Shown in pieces: positions 13,895-21,968 of a DNA stretch of 35,920 nucleotides. Every line of letters starts with the position of its first letter. The first letter of the stretch is position 1. Below the pieces are notes generated by a model. The model searched no databases. It was not told the origin of the DNA and saw only the letters and a list, made by a program, of their open reading frames with translations. The stretch comes from Desulfovibrio sp. GTDB lineage: Bacteria; Desulfobacterota; Desulfovibrionia; Desulfovibrionales; Desulfovibrionaceae. Position numbers and translations under genes: made by a program. Location of the stretch: the NCBI GenBank assembly GCA_017454325.1, contig JAFTDG010000117.1, positions 1 to 35,920 on the forward strand. Reading direction: 5' to 3'.

Positions 13895-13936
13895 AAAAAA
13901 AACGTCTTGTGGATGTGAACAGATTTCCACAAGACG
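13895..13936 (-). terminator. Rho-independent terminator after the ACT-domain gene
   Basis: CGTCTTGTGGA and TCCACAAGACG form a perfect 11-bp stem with a 12-nt loop, followed on the minus strand by eight T (plus 13895-13902). It lies about 150 nt after the ACT-domain gene stop and closes the transcript from tatA. Confidence 0.9.
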
Positions 13937-14089
13937 AACAATCCCGTTTTACGGTGAAAACACAGACCTGCTATTGAGCCTTCAACACGCAAACAATGCA
14001 AGCCACACATCATGGCGATGGCCAGTTCCAAATTTTACTGGCGTTAGCCGCAATTGCTAAGATATTACTTGTTCCTTGAGTATCCAGAG

Positions 14090-14521
14090 TCAAATTGCAC
14101 AGAGACGATCTGAAGGGATAATAACGAAATTTTTGTCTCGTAATACCTCTACAGCCTTATCAGCCTTGTCGAAACGGAAAATCATAATAGCACTGTCAAC
14201 ATCGCGCTGGACAAGCGCATACATGTATTCAACATTAATGCCGTTAGCAGAGACCGTCTGCAAGACAGAATCCAATCCCCCTGGATTGTCTGGCACTTCT
14301 ACGGCTACAACGCTCGTGCGACCAATGGTAAAGCCCTTTTCTTTGAGAACCGCTTTGGCCTTATCCGGGCTGCACACAATCATGCGCAAAATGCCAAAAT
14401 CAGATGTGTCGGCCAGAGACAATGCACGAATATTGATGCCTGCTTCAGCCAAGGTGTGTGTTACCTCAGCCAGACGTCCAGCCCGGTTTTCCAGAAAGAC
14501 AGAAATCTGTTCCGTTTTCAT
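14090..14521 (-). CDS. Tandem ACT-domain protein
   Basis: This 143-residue protein consists of two ACT domains and nothing else. The first starts QISVFLENRAGRLAEVTHTLAEAGINIRAL in pieces: a beta strand, the N-R-A-G-R-L turn, a helix, and GINIRAL. The second starts VVAVEVPDNPGGLDSVLQTV and continues NGINVEYMYALV. ACT pairs bind small ligands, usually amino acids, and regulate enzymes or transcription. In related organisms such proteins often sit beside phenylacetate-CoA ligase (recalled, not checked), but none is here. AAGGAT precedes the ATG. It follows tatA by 76 nt and is probably co-transcribed with it. Confidence 0.92.
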   Translation of the reverse strand: MKTEQISVFLENRAGRLAEVTHTLAEAGINIRALSLADTSDFGILRMIVCSPDKAKAVLKEKGFTIGRTSVVAVEVPDNPGGLDSVLQTVSANGINVEYMYALVQRDVDSAIMIFRFDKADKAVEVLRDKNFVIIPSDRLCAI

Positions 14522-14597
14522 GGCATATCCTTTGGTTCACTGTACATTGGAGAGCCGAAGCGTATGTATGGTAACCGGCGAAGCTATATTGAAGGGA

Positions 14598-14807
14598 TTA
14601 CGCGGTGCGGCCAGGTTCATCTGAAGGAGAAGGCTGCTTTTGTTCTTTGGCAGTGATATCAATCTCGTCTGGCTCAGTCGTAGCACGACGAAAATTACGT
14701 ATGGCTCTGCCTAGCCCTCCGCCAATTTCTGGCAGTTTTTTTGCCCCAAAGACGAGAAGGACAACTACTAAAACAACCAGTAATTCAGAAGCACCAACGC
14801 CAAACAT
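14598..14807 (-). CDS. tatA: Twin-arginine translocase subunit TatA/TatE
   Basis: This 69-residue protein has the TatA layout: a short N-terminal transmembrane helix (about 6-20, [15 protein letters not shown]), the hinge [22 protein letters not shown] (about 20-41) with conserved FG, LP and G residues, an amphipathic helix, and a polar acidic tail. TatA multimerises to let folded proteins cross the inner membrane. In a sulfate reducer the clients would include periplasmic hydrogenases and other cofactor enzymes (inference). tatC is not in the window. GGAGGG lies 8 nt before the ATG, and a good sigma-70 promoter lies just upstream. Confidence 0.95.
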   Translation of the reverse strand: MFGVGASELLVVLVVVLLVFGAKKLPEIGGGLGRAIRNFRRATTEPDEIDITAKEQKQPSPSDEPGRTA

Positions 14808-14852
14808 GAAATGGCCCTCCGTAGTGGATTGGCTTGTATCAGAAACAGTTAA

Positions 14853-14881
14853 AATGTAAACGCTAGGGCAAGCCAGGTCAA
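14853..14881 (-). promoter_or_regulatory. Sigma-70-type promoter of tatA
   Basis: On the minus strand TTGACC (-35, 5 of 6) and TACATT (-10, 4 of 6) are separated by exactly 17 nt. The predicted start is about 40 nt before the tatA ATG. The site fills the 102-nt gap between rho and tatA. Confidence 0.6.
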
Positions 14882-14909
14882 GACATGTTTTGAGAAGTTT
14901 GTTGAAGGA

Positions 14910-16205
14910 TTATTTGCCCATGGCATTCATGAAATCCACATTGGATTTTGTGCCTCGCATCTTATCTAATAAAAATTCCATGCTGTCGATGGGGCTCATG
15001 GGGGCCAGTATTTTTCGTAAAATCCATACGCGGTTGAGTACATCTTCAGGTAATAGCAAGTCTTCCTTGCGCGTACCTGTACGATTGATGTCAATAGCGG
15101 GGAAGACACGCTTTTCTGAAAGATGGCGGTCTAGGTAGATTTCCATATTACCAGTGCCCTTAAATTCTTCGAAAATCACTTCATCCATGCGGGAACCGGT
15201 GTCAATAAGGGCCGTGGCAATTATTGTGAGGCTGCCACCTTCTTCTATGTTTCGAGCTGCACCGAAGAAGCGTTTGGGGCGTTGCAGTGCGTTAGCATCC
15301 AGGCCACCAGAAAGGACGCGTCCCGAAGAAGGCGTTACTGCATTATATGCACGGCCTAGTCTTGTGATGGAATCAAGCAGAATAACCACATCGCGTTTGC
15401 GTTCAACGAGTCTTTTAGCTTTCTCAAGCACCATTTCGCAAACCTGTACATGGCGCTGCGGCGGTTCATCGAATGTAGAACTGATAACTTCAGCCTTTTT
15501 GACAGTGCGCTCCATATCTGTGACTTCTTCAGGACGTTCATCAATGAGCAGAACAATGAGGTAGACATCGGGATTGTTAGCATTGATGGCATTGGCAAGT
15601 GATTGCAACAGAATCGTTTTGCCAGTACGCGGGGGGGCCACAATGAGACCGCGTTGTCCACAGCCTATGGGAGCCAGAATATCTATAACGCGATTGGAAA
15701 GATTTTTTTCTCCGTTTTCCATGACAAGTTGCTGGTCAGGATAGATAGGAGTCAGATTGTCAAAGAGAACGAGATTTTTGGCATGTTCCGGCGGCTCAAA
15801 GCCGATTTCAGTTACCTTGAGCAAGGCAAAATAGCGTTCTCCTTCTTTGGGCGGACGTATTTGACCTGCAACAATATCTCCCTTGCGAAGAGAGAATCTG
15901 CGGATTTGTGAAGGGGAAACATAAATGTCATCTGGACCGGGCATGTAGCTACATAAAGGCGAGCGTAGGAAACCAAAGCCATCAGGTAATATCTCAAGCA
16001 CTCCGTCGCCATAGATGGCACCATTTTGTGACGCACAGGCAGAGAGCAATGCAAAAATGAGTTCCTGCTTGCGCATGGAACTGGCATTTTCGATTTCATA
16101 CTGTTCTGCAAGCTCCATGAGCTCCTGCATGCTACGCGTCTTTAAGACTGTGAGACTTAACGCACTGTCTGACAACAGATGTGGGGTGGCTTTTTTCTTG
16201 CGCAT
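14910..16205 (-). CDS. rho: Transcription termination factor Rho
   Basis: Rho is the hexameric RNA helicase that ends transcription of untranslated RNA. The 431-residue protein has a Rho-N helical domain (about 15-60), the RNA-binding cold-shock-like domain ([16 protein letters not shown] and [16 protein letters not shown]), Walker A PPRTGKT, Walker [11 protein letters not shown], and the Q- and R-loop region ([20 protein letters not shown]). There is no large N-terminal insertion. A Lys/Arg-rich N-terminus (MRKKK) precedes Rho-N. It lies between carD and tatA, so two general transcription factors are neighbours. Confidence 0.97.
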   Translation of the reverse strand: MRKKKATPHLLSDSALSLTVLKTRSMQELMELAEQYEIENASSMRKQELIFALLSACASQNGAIYGDGVLEILPDGFGFLRSPLCSYMPGPDDIYVSPSQIRRFSLRKGDIVAGQIRPPKEGERYFALLKVTEIGFEPPEHAKNLVLFDNLTPIYPDQQLVMENGEKNLSNRVIDILAPIGCGQRGLIVAPPRTGKTILLQSLANAINANNPDVYLIVLLIDERPEEVTDMERTVKKAEVISSTFDEPPQRHVQVCEMVLEKAKRLVERKRDVVILLDSITRLGRAYNAVTPSSGRVLSGGLDANALQRPKRFFGAARNIEEGGSLTIIATALIDTGSRMDEVIFEEFKGTGNMEIYLDRHLSEKRVFPAIDINRTGTRKEDLLLPEDVLNRVWILRKILAPMSPIDSMEFLLDKMRGTKSNVDFMNAMGK

Positions 16206-16230
16206 AGTATTCCAATACGTAAAACAACAG

Positions 16231-16260
16231 TTATAACACCAGCAGCAGAATAACTGCCAA
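16231..16260 (-). promoter_or_regulatory. Possible promoter of rho
   Basis: On the minus strand TTGGCA (-35, 5 of 6) and TTATAA (-10) are separated by 18 nt, with the predicted start about 20 nt before the rho ATG. Rho is autoregulated in many bacteria, but no leader long enough for that is visible between this site and the ATG. Confidence 0.4.
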
Positions 16261-16382
16261 ACAAGGTATAGATTGATATTTGGGTGTCAGAAAAGATGTG
16301 TAAAAAAGCGTTTAGTCTATCTTGCGAAACATAGCAAGTAAAAAATACACATTATTAAACCATTGCAACTGCGGGCAGGGCC

Positions 16383-16892
16383 TTATTCCTTGATCTCTGC
16401 TGATTCTGGGGCATAAATAGCAAGCAGCTCTTCCCGTATGCTGTTTTCATCCATGTGCAGCACTTCTGCCAGTTCACCAGCAACAAGATCCATAGATTGG
16501 TCCTGAAGGCGCCGTTCGCCAAATGAAAGTTCCTTGGTGCGACCAATGAGCATAAGCTCGCGTAATACTTCAGCTACTACCGCTAAATCTGGACTTTTCA
16601 AACGTTCTGAATATTCACGGTAGCGGCGATTCCAGTTTTGTCCCGTAAAAACGGTCCTGTTGCAGTCGGTACGGAGGGATTCCAGTATGGCCGCAGCCTT
16701 TTCAGGTGGTGTCAGGGTACGCAAGCCAACTGCAGACGCATTGCCAACAGGCACCATCAGTGTAACATTGTTGGCTCGAATACGAACAATGTACAGCTCA
16801 CAGACTTCATTACCCACGGTCTTGTGGTCAATGCGTTCAATCTTGCCCACGCCTTGGGCCGGATATACTACAAGATCGTTGAGAGTGAACAT
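16383..16892 (-). CDS. CarD/CdnL family transcription regulator
   Basis: CarD-family proteins bind the RNA polymerase beta subunit and stabilise open complexes, typically at rRNA promoters. The 169-residue product has the N-terminal RNAP-interaction Tudor-like domain (MFTLNDLVVYPAQGVGKIERI, the V-Y-P-x-x-G-V-G signature) and a helical DNA-binding C-terminal domain with the conserved NWNRRYREY motif containing the family's Trp, then LKSPDLAVVAEVLREL and LSFGERR. Length and motifs are typical of CdnL. It sits between pth and rho on the same strand, with its own 188-nt upstream gap. Confidence 0.93.
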   Translation of the reverse strand: MFTLNDLVVYPAQGVGKIERIDHKTVGNEVCELYIVRIRANNVTLMVPVGNASAVGLRTLTPPEKAAAILESLRTDCNRTVFTGQNWNRRYREYSERLKSPDLAVVAEVLRELMLIGRTKELSFGERRLQDQSMDLVAGELAEVLHMDENSIREELLAIYAPESAEIKE

Positions 16893-16999
16893 TATGTCAC
16901 CAAAACATGCGTCTCACCGCTCATGCAGGACGTATCTCGGATAGAATGTTGAAAAAAAGGGTAAGACGATGGAATCCGAGCTTCAAAACATACTATTCC

Positions 17000-17047
17000 A
17001 AAAAAAAACAAGAGTCCAGTTGAAACCGAAACAGTATGGCAGCTCTT
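17000..17047 (-). terminator. Probable terminator of pth
   Basis: AAGAG (17010-17014) and CTCTT (17043-17047) close a hairpin with CCA/TGG inside. On the minus strand a T run of nine follows almost directly. The stem has an internal loop, so it is less stable than other terminators here, but the position after pth and the T run fit. Confidence 0.5.
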
Positions 17048-17080
17048 TTTTGAACGAGAAGATGTGTGTGGCTGGCACGA

Positions 17081-17692
17081 TTATGTGGTTTGATCTTTGT
17101 TGAGGTGTTTCGCGGCATGCACAGCCTTTTCCAATCCCTGGTCTGCAAAAATGAAGAGTACCTCCAGGGCCTGGCTGCGTGCTTCAGAGAGTTTTTTCGC
17201 AGTTATGGTATCTGGATGCCCAAGCACCCAATGAATGATGTCATCCTTGTATTGTGGCCTGCCAATGCCAATGCGTAGACGATAGAAATTGGGTGTGCCC
17301 AATTGCTCATTGATAGACTTGAGCCCGTTGTGTCCGGCATTGCCTCCCCCTTTTTTAAAGCGGAGTTCACCAGGGGGAATATCCAGTTCGTCATGTACAA
17401 CGAGCAGGTTGTCTGGCCTTAGTTTATACCAGGCGAGAAGCGGCTGGATAGACAGGCCACTCAGATTCATGAAGGTTTGTGGTCGCGTCACAAGCCAGCA
17501 CCCGTGCAGCTGCGGCAGACGAACCCGCCAAAGCTCGCATGAAAATTTGCTACCAGCCAGTTGTTCCACGTCGCCAGTATTGCGGGCCACATCGAGGAGA
17601 TCTGTAACAAAGTCAAAACCACAATTATGTCGTGTACCTTCATATTTTGAACCAGGATTGCCGAGGCCGGCGATAAGCCCTTTATACTCCAT
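17081..17692 (-). CDS. pth: Peptidyl-tRNA hydrolase
   Basis: Pth recycles peptidyl-tRNA released from stalled ribosomes. The 203-residue length is usual. It starts GLIAGLGNPGSKYEGTRHNCGF, containing the catalytic His of the TRHNxG motif (about 22). It has the TRPQTFMNLSG block, VVHDELDIPPGELRFKKGGGNAGHNGLKS (catalytic Asp in HDELD, then the GGxxGHNGL motif) and RLRIGIGRP. GGAG lies 9 nt before the ATG. The upstream hydrolase gene overlaps its start by 11 nt, so translation is coupled. In most bacteria pth follows rplY directly; here the hydrolase is between them. Confidence 0.96.
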   Translation of the reverse strand: MEYKGLIAGLGNPGSKYEGTRHNCGFDFVTDLLDVARNTGDVEQLAGSKFSCELWRVRLPQLHGCWLVTRPQTFMNLSGLSIQPLLAWYKLRPDNLLVVHDELDIPPGELRFKKGGGNAGHNGLKSINEQLGTPNFYRLRIGIGRPQYKDDIIHWVLGHPDTITAKKLSEARSQALEVLFIFADQGLEKAVHAAKHLNKDQTT

Positions 17693-18584
17693 GATGTCCG
17701 TCTCCAGGTGTGTTGGAATTTTTAGTATATCTCACAGGCAGTCCTTGCCCCGCACAGATCATGGAGATTGTGTGGGCTACATAATGGCACAGGTCGGGAG
17801 ACATCACGGCCAGATGCCCGCCACCAGGCAACCAGACCAGGCGGCGAGAAGGCGCCTGGAGCTGGTGAAACGTTTTTAGGGTAATCTGTGGCGTGAACAG
17901 TGCGTCGTCCAACGCACTGAAAAAACAGAGGGAACAGTGGAGCTGTGGCTGGATTGCAGCACAGAACAGACTTTTGAGAAAAATGAGGGGATAGGTCATG
18001 CGTGCCCGGTGGCGGTTGGTGTGCGGTTGTTTTGCTCCGGAAAGAATTTTGTGCATGGAAAGGTAAGCCTGCACGGGTATAGGAAGCCAGGGAAAAAGTC
18101 CAGCCAATATGGAAATTCCTTGGATAATGGCATTCCTGTGTGCTGCGAGCGCCATAAAATGTGTTAGCTCAATGGCCTCGGGAGTTTGCGGCAGGACACC
18201 ACTGATGGGAAAGGATGCTGCTATTGTTTGGGAGGAGGCGGCATGTGCCAAAGCAAGGATGCCCCCCTGACTATGACCACAGACGGCAACAGGGCCGTAT
18301 CCGCCATCAGTTAGCCAGTGTTCGGCGTAAAGCCCATCTTCCAACAGTTCGGAAAAAGTAAATAAACTAAGATGGTTGTTTCTTCCGTGACCTGTCAAAT
18401 GCAGAGCGGCTACGGCAAGGCCTGCCGCACGTATGGCTGAAAGCAGGGGGCGGTACTGGTAGGGAGATAACAGTGAACCCGGGTAGAAAAGAATGACTGA
18501 CGCCCCGTCATTGGGCCATAGTTCCAGATAGAGAGAGTGTCTTCCAGCTCTGAGCTTGCGCGTGATAACAGGGTATCTGTGCAT
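17682..18584 (-). CDS. Alpha/beta hydrolase
   Basis: This is an alpha/beta-hydrolase-fold protein of about 300 residues. The nucleophile elbow is GHSQGG (Ser of G-x-S-x-G) after VAVC. LTGHGRNNH gives the oxyanion-side block, a C-terminal SALDDALF supplies the likely catalytic Asp, and GGGHL the catalytic His. The substrate cannot be told; YPGSLLSPYQYRPLL suggests an esterase or lysophospholipase-like enzyme, and no signal peptide is seen. The start is uncertain: the ATG at 18584 lies after a strong hairpin, while an in-frame ATG at 18626 would put the hairpin inside the coding region. Neither has a clear ribosome-binding site. It sits between rplY and pth, an unusual place. Confidence 0.85.
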   Translation of the reverse strand: MHRYPVITRKLRAGRHSLYLELWPNDGASVILFYPGSLLSPYQYRPLLSAIRAAGLAVAALHLTGHGRNNHLSLFTFSELLEDGLYAEHWLTDGGYGPVAVCGHSQGGILALAHAASSQTIAASFPISGVLPQTPEAIELTHFMALAAHRNAIIQGISILAGLFPWLPIPVQAYLSMHKILSGAKQPHTNRHRARMTYPLIFLKSLFCAAIQPQLHCSLCFFSALDDALFTPQITLKTFHQLQAPSRRLVWLPGGGHLAVMSPDLCHYVAHTISMICAGQGLPVRYTKNSNTPGDGHHGV

Positions 18585-18597
18585 GAAAGAAATAGCA

Positions 18598-18623
18598 TGG
18601 CCGGCTCCTCGTGGAGCCGGCCA
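18598..18623 (-). terminator. Very stable hairpin after rplY
   Basis: TGGCCGGCTCC and GGAGCCGGCCA form a perfect 11-bp GC-rich stem with a 4-nt loop. On the minus strand it is followed by ATGCTATTTCTTTC, a broken T run. It lies just downstream of another terminator and just before the hydrolase start, where it could block translation or end transcription. Confidence 0.6.
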
Positions 18624-18626
18624 CAT

Positions 18627-18651
18627 AAAAAGGTGGTCAATGAAGCTGACC
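18627..18651 (-). terminator. Short terminator after rplY
   Basis: On the minus strand GGTCA-GCTTCAT-TGACC is followed by ACC and five T, 14 nt after the rplY stop. With the second hairpin directly downstream it makes a tandem terminator between rplY and the hydrolase-pth pair. Confidence 0.55.
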
Positions 18652-18665
18652 GAGTAAAGAGGACC

Positions 18666-19292
18666 CTATTCCGCAGCAGCCGTGGCTTCGCCGCTAGCAG
18701 CTCCCTCTTCTTCCTCAGGAGTATCATCACTCTTTGTCAGTACACTGACAATGGCATAATTCTTGTCGTAAGCCGCCTTGACATTTTCCGGCAATTTGAG
18801 GTCAGCAACACCGATAGTATCATTAATGCCCAGGTCGGTCACATCGACAGTGACTTTTTTAGGCATATCTAGAGGTTTGCTTGTTAGGCGAACTGATTCG
18901 CGATACGTCTCTAGCACGCCACCCTGTTTGACGCCGCGTGAAATGCCGACAAATTCAACAGGCACTTCCACAGTAACAGGTTTGTTAAGGTCTACACCGT
19001 AGAAGTCTATATGTGTAAAAGCTTTCTTGTAGGGATGATACTGTACTTGCCAGATGAGCACTGGATGTACGGTTTTCTTGCCATTGTCTTCAATTTCCAG
19101 ATTGAACACAGTGGTACGCCCCATCTCTTCATACATTTTTTCCAATGGCAGAGCCGGTGCCTGTACGGAAATATTGTTTCCATCGCTTGTATAGAACACA
19201 CCGGGGATAAGTTTTTGAGCACGAAGACGACCACTGGGGCCTTTGCCGCAACCTTCGCGCTTCTGTACGCTTAACGTTTTTTCTATATTCAT
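18666..19292 (-). CDS. rplY: 50S ribosomal protein L25/general stress protein Ctc
   Basis: L25 of the long Ctc type binds 5S rRNA. From the ATG at 19292 (AAGGAG upstream) it has 208 residues. The N-terminal L25 domain (about 1-95) runs from LSVQKREGCGKGPSGRLRAQ to YHPYKKAFTHIDFYGV; the C-terminal TL5-like beta domain contains VPVEFVGISRGVKQGGVLE. An acidic/alanine tail ends it (TPEEEEGAASGEATAAAE). A longer reading from 19340 adds 16 residues without a better start. It follows prs by 98 nt, the common prs-rplY order, and is followed by two hairpins. Confidence 0.96.
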   Translation of the reverse strand: MNIEKTLSVQKREGCGKGPSGRLRAQKLIPGVFYTSDGNNISVQAPALPLEKMYEEMGRTTVFNLEIEDNGKKTVHPVLIWQVQYHPYKKAFTHIDFYGVDLNKPVTVEVPVEFVGISRGVKQGGVLETYRESVRLTSKPLDMPKKVTVDVTDLGINDTIGVADLKLPENVKAAYDKNYAIVSVLTKSDDTPEEEEGAASGEATAAAE

Positions 19293-19390
19293 GACCTGCT
19301 CCTTGACTTGTGTCTGCCGCTTACAATACGCGGAAAACAATCATGTGTTGCGGGCTGTTTATCAAAAGAACATCCCAGAGGAACGAAATA

Positions 19391-20338
19391 TTAGACAAAC
19401 AATACACTGACAGATGAACCCGTGTGAATGTTGTGTATGGTCTTACCCAAAAGGGCCGCAACGGAGACAACCTGTAGCTTGGGACAGCGTTCAAGCTTAT
19501 CACCAAGCGGAATGGTGTCCGTCACAAATACCTGTGAGAGCGCTTCTGTTTCGTTGATACGGTCAATAGCCGGGCCGGAAAGTACTGCATGACTGGCACA
19601 GGCGACAATTTTTGTGGCACCATTCTTGAGCAATACCTCTGCGCCGGCACATAATGTTCCTGCGGTATCAATCATGTCGTCAACGATAATGGCTAATCGC
19701 CCTTTTACATCGCCGATAACATGCATAGCCTGCGCTTGGTTGGGTTTGTCGCGGCGTTTATCCACAATGGCAAGAGGGGCATTGATACGTTTTGCATAGG
19801 AACGGGCGCGCTCCACCCCCCCAGCGTCAGGGGAAACAATGACCATATTATCTTCATGCAGCTGACGCAGCGCTTCTAGCATAACGGGCACGGCAAAAAG
19901 ATTGTCCACGGGGCAATCAAAATAGCCTTGAATTTGGCCGGCATGCAAGTCAATGGTAACAACACGCTGCGCGCCAGCAACACTGATAAAATCAGCTACC
20001 ATTTTGGCGCTGATTGGAGCGCGCGGGCTGACTTTTCTGTCTTGTCTTGCATAGCCATAGTAGGGAATCACGGCGGTAATGCGTGCGGCGCTGGCTCGTT
20101 TAAGGGCATCCAGCATGAGGCATAGTTGCACCAAATTACGATTGACGGCAGGCGGACACGTGGGCTGTACCACGAAAACATCATCACCACGAACGTTATC
20201 GCCGATTTCTATACGCAATTCACCATCACTGAATGTGGTAGCCAGCGTGGGCGTGAGCTGGCAACCGAGATGGTTACAGATTGCCTTGGCCAATTCAGGA
20301 TTTGAAGAACCCGTGACAATCTTTAAATCGCTGTACAT
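19391..20338 (-). CDS. prs: Ribose-phosphate pyrophosphokinase
   Basis: Prs makes PRPP from ribose 5-phosphate and ATP for nucleotide, histidine, tryptophan and NAD synthesis. The 315-residue length is typical. Motifs are FSDGELRIEI (about 37-46), YYGYARQDRK in the flexible loop, VVTIDLHAGQIQGYF, and the PRPP-binding VDDMIDTAGT. The second of two adjacent ATGs was chosen because AGGA lies 5-6 nt before it, while the first touches the ribosome-binding site. It lies between tRNA-Gln and rplY. hpt at 32346 uses its product and rpiB at 24863 its precursor. A small dyad, CTTTCC-TGTTCC-GGAAAG (20378-20395), lies in its leader. Confidence 0.97.
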   Translation of the reverse strand: MYSDLKIVTGSSNPELAKAICNHLGCQLTPTLATTFSDGELRIEIGDNVRGDDVFVVQPTCPPAVNRNLVQLCLMLDALKRASAARITAVIPYYGYARQDRKVSPRAPISAKMVADFISVAGAQRVVTIDLHAGQIQGYFDCPVDNLFAVPVMLEALRQLHEDNMVIVSPDAGGVERARSYAKRINAPLAIVDKRRDKPNQAQAMHVIGDVKGRLAIIVDDMIDTAGTLCAGAEVLLKNGATKIVACASHAVLSGPAIDRINETEALSQVFVTDTIPLGDKLERCPKLQVVSVAALLGKTIHNIHTGSSVSVLFV

Positions 20339-20464
20339 GAACATCCTGCCTTGCGTGTGGAAAACGAGTCCTGTTAGCTTTCCTGTTCCGGAAAGAGGAA
20401 TGTGGTGTGTTTCACTGCCAAATACATCAAGGAATACTTACCAGATTGCCCTGTGGGAAAAATA

Positions 20465-20539
20465 TGGCTGGGATGGAAGGGCTCGAACCTTCGAATGACG
20501 GAGCCAAAACCCGTTGCCTTACCACTTGGCTACATCCCA
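20465..20539 (-). tRNA. tRNA-Gln (anticodon TTG)
   Basis: The minus strand folds as a 75-nt cloverleaf with acceptor TGGGATG/CATCCCA, discriminator G and encoded CCA. The anticodon stem ACGGG/TCCGT encloses TTTTGGC with anticodon TTG. The U1-A72 acceptor end is typical of tRNA-Gln. It sits between ispE and prs, 5 nt after ispE, so it is probably processed from a mixed mRNA-tRNA transcript. Confidence 0.97.
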
Positions 20540-20543
20540 GTAC

Positions 20544-21413
20544 TTATAATACATGCGTGTAAACACGATAATTCTTTTCACGCAGAATACTCGCTGCCGC
20601 AGATGCCTTTACACCGTCCTTGGGCATAAACAGCGCAAAAATCGCAGAACCGCTGCCGCTCATGGCAACCTTGGTACCAAATCGCAACAATGTTGCCTTG
20701 AGATCGGCCAGTTGCGGATACCGTGAAAAGACAACAGCCTCGAGGTCATTGTGCAGATCAAGTATTGGTTCTGCAGTGACGAGAAAAAATCCATTAGCCT
20801 CGGATGCTGACTTTGTCAAGGAATTTTGCCCAACTGTTGCTGAAGCGATGGTTGCATCATAATCTGCATATGCCTGAGGAGTAGAAGAATGCAGAGACGG
20901 ACAGACAAGTATGAGGTGCATGCCCGATAATTTTGTATTATCCACCGGCTCAATGATTTCACCGATGCCTCGTACATTGCAGGGGAATGGCTGGAGAAAA
21001 AAAGGAATATCCGCCCCTACCCTCAGGGCAATACGGGTAAGTTCCTGTGCATCAAGAGGTTGCGACATACGGACATTGAGCCATTGCAGCAGTGCTGCTG
21101 CATCACTGCTGCCCCCGCCCAACCCTGAACCGGGAGGAATGCCTTTGCGAAGGATAATGTTTACCCCGGGAAGATGGGGTACTCTTTGAGCAAGGGCCTC
21201 ATACGCCCTGGTAAGCGTGTTGCGTGTGGGGCATATTCCATATGCTTCGCACTGAACGTGGATTCCAGGCGTTGATACTAGGTCCACTTCCAGCGTGTCA
21301 TGAGGCTCCGGGAGCGGCCAGAACAGGGAGTTGATTTCATGGTAGCCATTATCCCGTATTCCCGTGATGCGTAAACCAAGGTTTATCTTACATCCGGCGA
21401 TGACCGTATCCAT
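20544..21413 (-). CDS. ispE: 4-diphosphocytidyl-2-C-methyl-D-erythritol kinase IspE
   Basis: IspE phosphorylates CDP-methylerythritol in the MEP isoprenoid pathway. The 289-residue GHMP kinase opens with AGCKINLGLRITG (catalytic Lys region) and RDNGYHEINSLFWPL. It carries the ATP-binding loop GIPPGSGLGGGSSDAAALL (about 95-113) and the C-terminal glycine motif VAMSGSGSAIFALF. The length is typical. It lies 3 nt after hslV and 5 nt before tRNA-Gln, so it is inside a tightly packed unit. The GGAGA ribosome-binding site is about 12 nt from the ATG, rather far. Confidence 0.96.
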   Translation of the reverse strand: MDTVIAGCKINLGLRITGIRDNGYHEINSLFWPLPEPHDTLEVDLVSTPGIHVQCEAYGICPTRNTLTRAYEALAQRVPHLPGVNIILRKGIPPGSGLGGGSSDAAALLQWLNVRMSQPLDAQELTRIALRVGADIPFFLQPFPCNVRGIGEIIEPVDNTKLSGMHLILVCPSLHSSTPQAYADYDATIASATVGQNSLTKSASEANGFFLVTAEPILDLHNDLEAVVFSRYPQLADLKATLLRFGTKVAMSGSGSAIFALFMPKDGVKASAAASILREKNYRVYTHVL

Positions 21414-21416
21414 AGG

Positions 21417-21968
21417 CTATAAGGTCTCCAACGAGAGGTGGTCGTTGGTGTATACACAGATCTCAGCGGCAATATGCATGGCTTCAGTGGCAATCGTTGC
21501 GGCATCCATATCACAATGCCGGGCAAGCGCCCGTGCTGCAGCAAGTGCGTATGGGCCACCGCTGCCTATGGCCGCCACATCATCATCCGGTTCTATGACA
21601 TCGCCCATGCCGGAGAGCAGCAGAATATGTTCCTTATCTGCCAGTAACAACATGGCTTCTAATTTACGCAGGTACTTGTCCTTGCGCCATTCCTTGGTCA
21701 TTTCCACGGCGGCACGTAGCAAATTGCCATGTAATTCTTTGAGCTTGGCCTCAAAAAGCTCGAAGAGCGTGAACGCATCGGCTGTGGCTCCTGCAAAGCC
21801 CGCCAGCACGCGGCCTTCATAGAGACGCCGTACCTTTTGTGCCCCGTGCTTCATGATCATATTCTGACCCAGCGTTACCTGTCCGTCACCTGCCAGAGCA
21901 ACGCAGCCATTTTTACGCACCGCTAAAATAGTTGTGGCGTGAGTGGAGGGTATTAGTGCTTCTCCCAT
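21417..21968 (-). CDS. hslV: ATP-dependent protease subunit HslV (ClpQ)
   Basis: HslV is the proteasome-like peptidase that works with the HslU ATPase. The 183-residue product has the family core [41 protein letters not shown] in two pieces, and [16 protein letters not shown]. The catalytic N-terminal Thr is expected in [10 protein letters not shown], which here begins at residue 12, so an 11-residue leader must be removed; many HslV proteins lose only Met or a few residues. No later start codon exists before the Thr. hslU is not adjacent. The gene overlaps the end of the M48 protease gene by 16 nt and lies 3 nt before ispE. Confidence 0.95.
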   Translation of the reverse strand: MGEALIPSTHATTILAVRKNGCVALAGDGQVTLGQNMIMKHGAQKVRRLYEGRVLAGFAGATADAFTLFELFEAKLKELHGNLLRAAVEMTKEWRKDKYLRKLEAMLLLADKEHILLLSGMGDVIEPDDDVAAIGSGGPYALAAARALARHCDMDAATIATEAMHIAAEICVYTNDHLSLETL

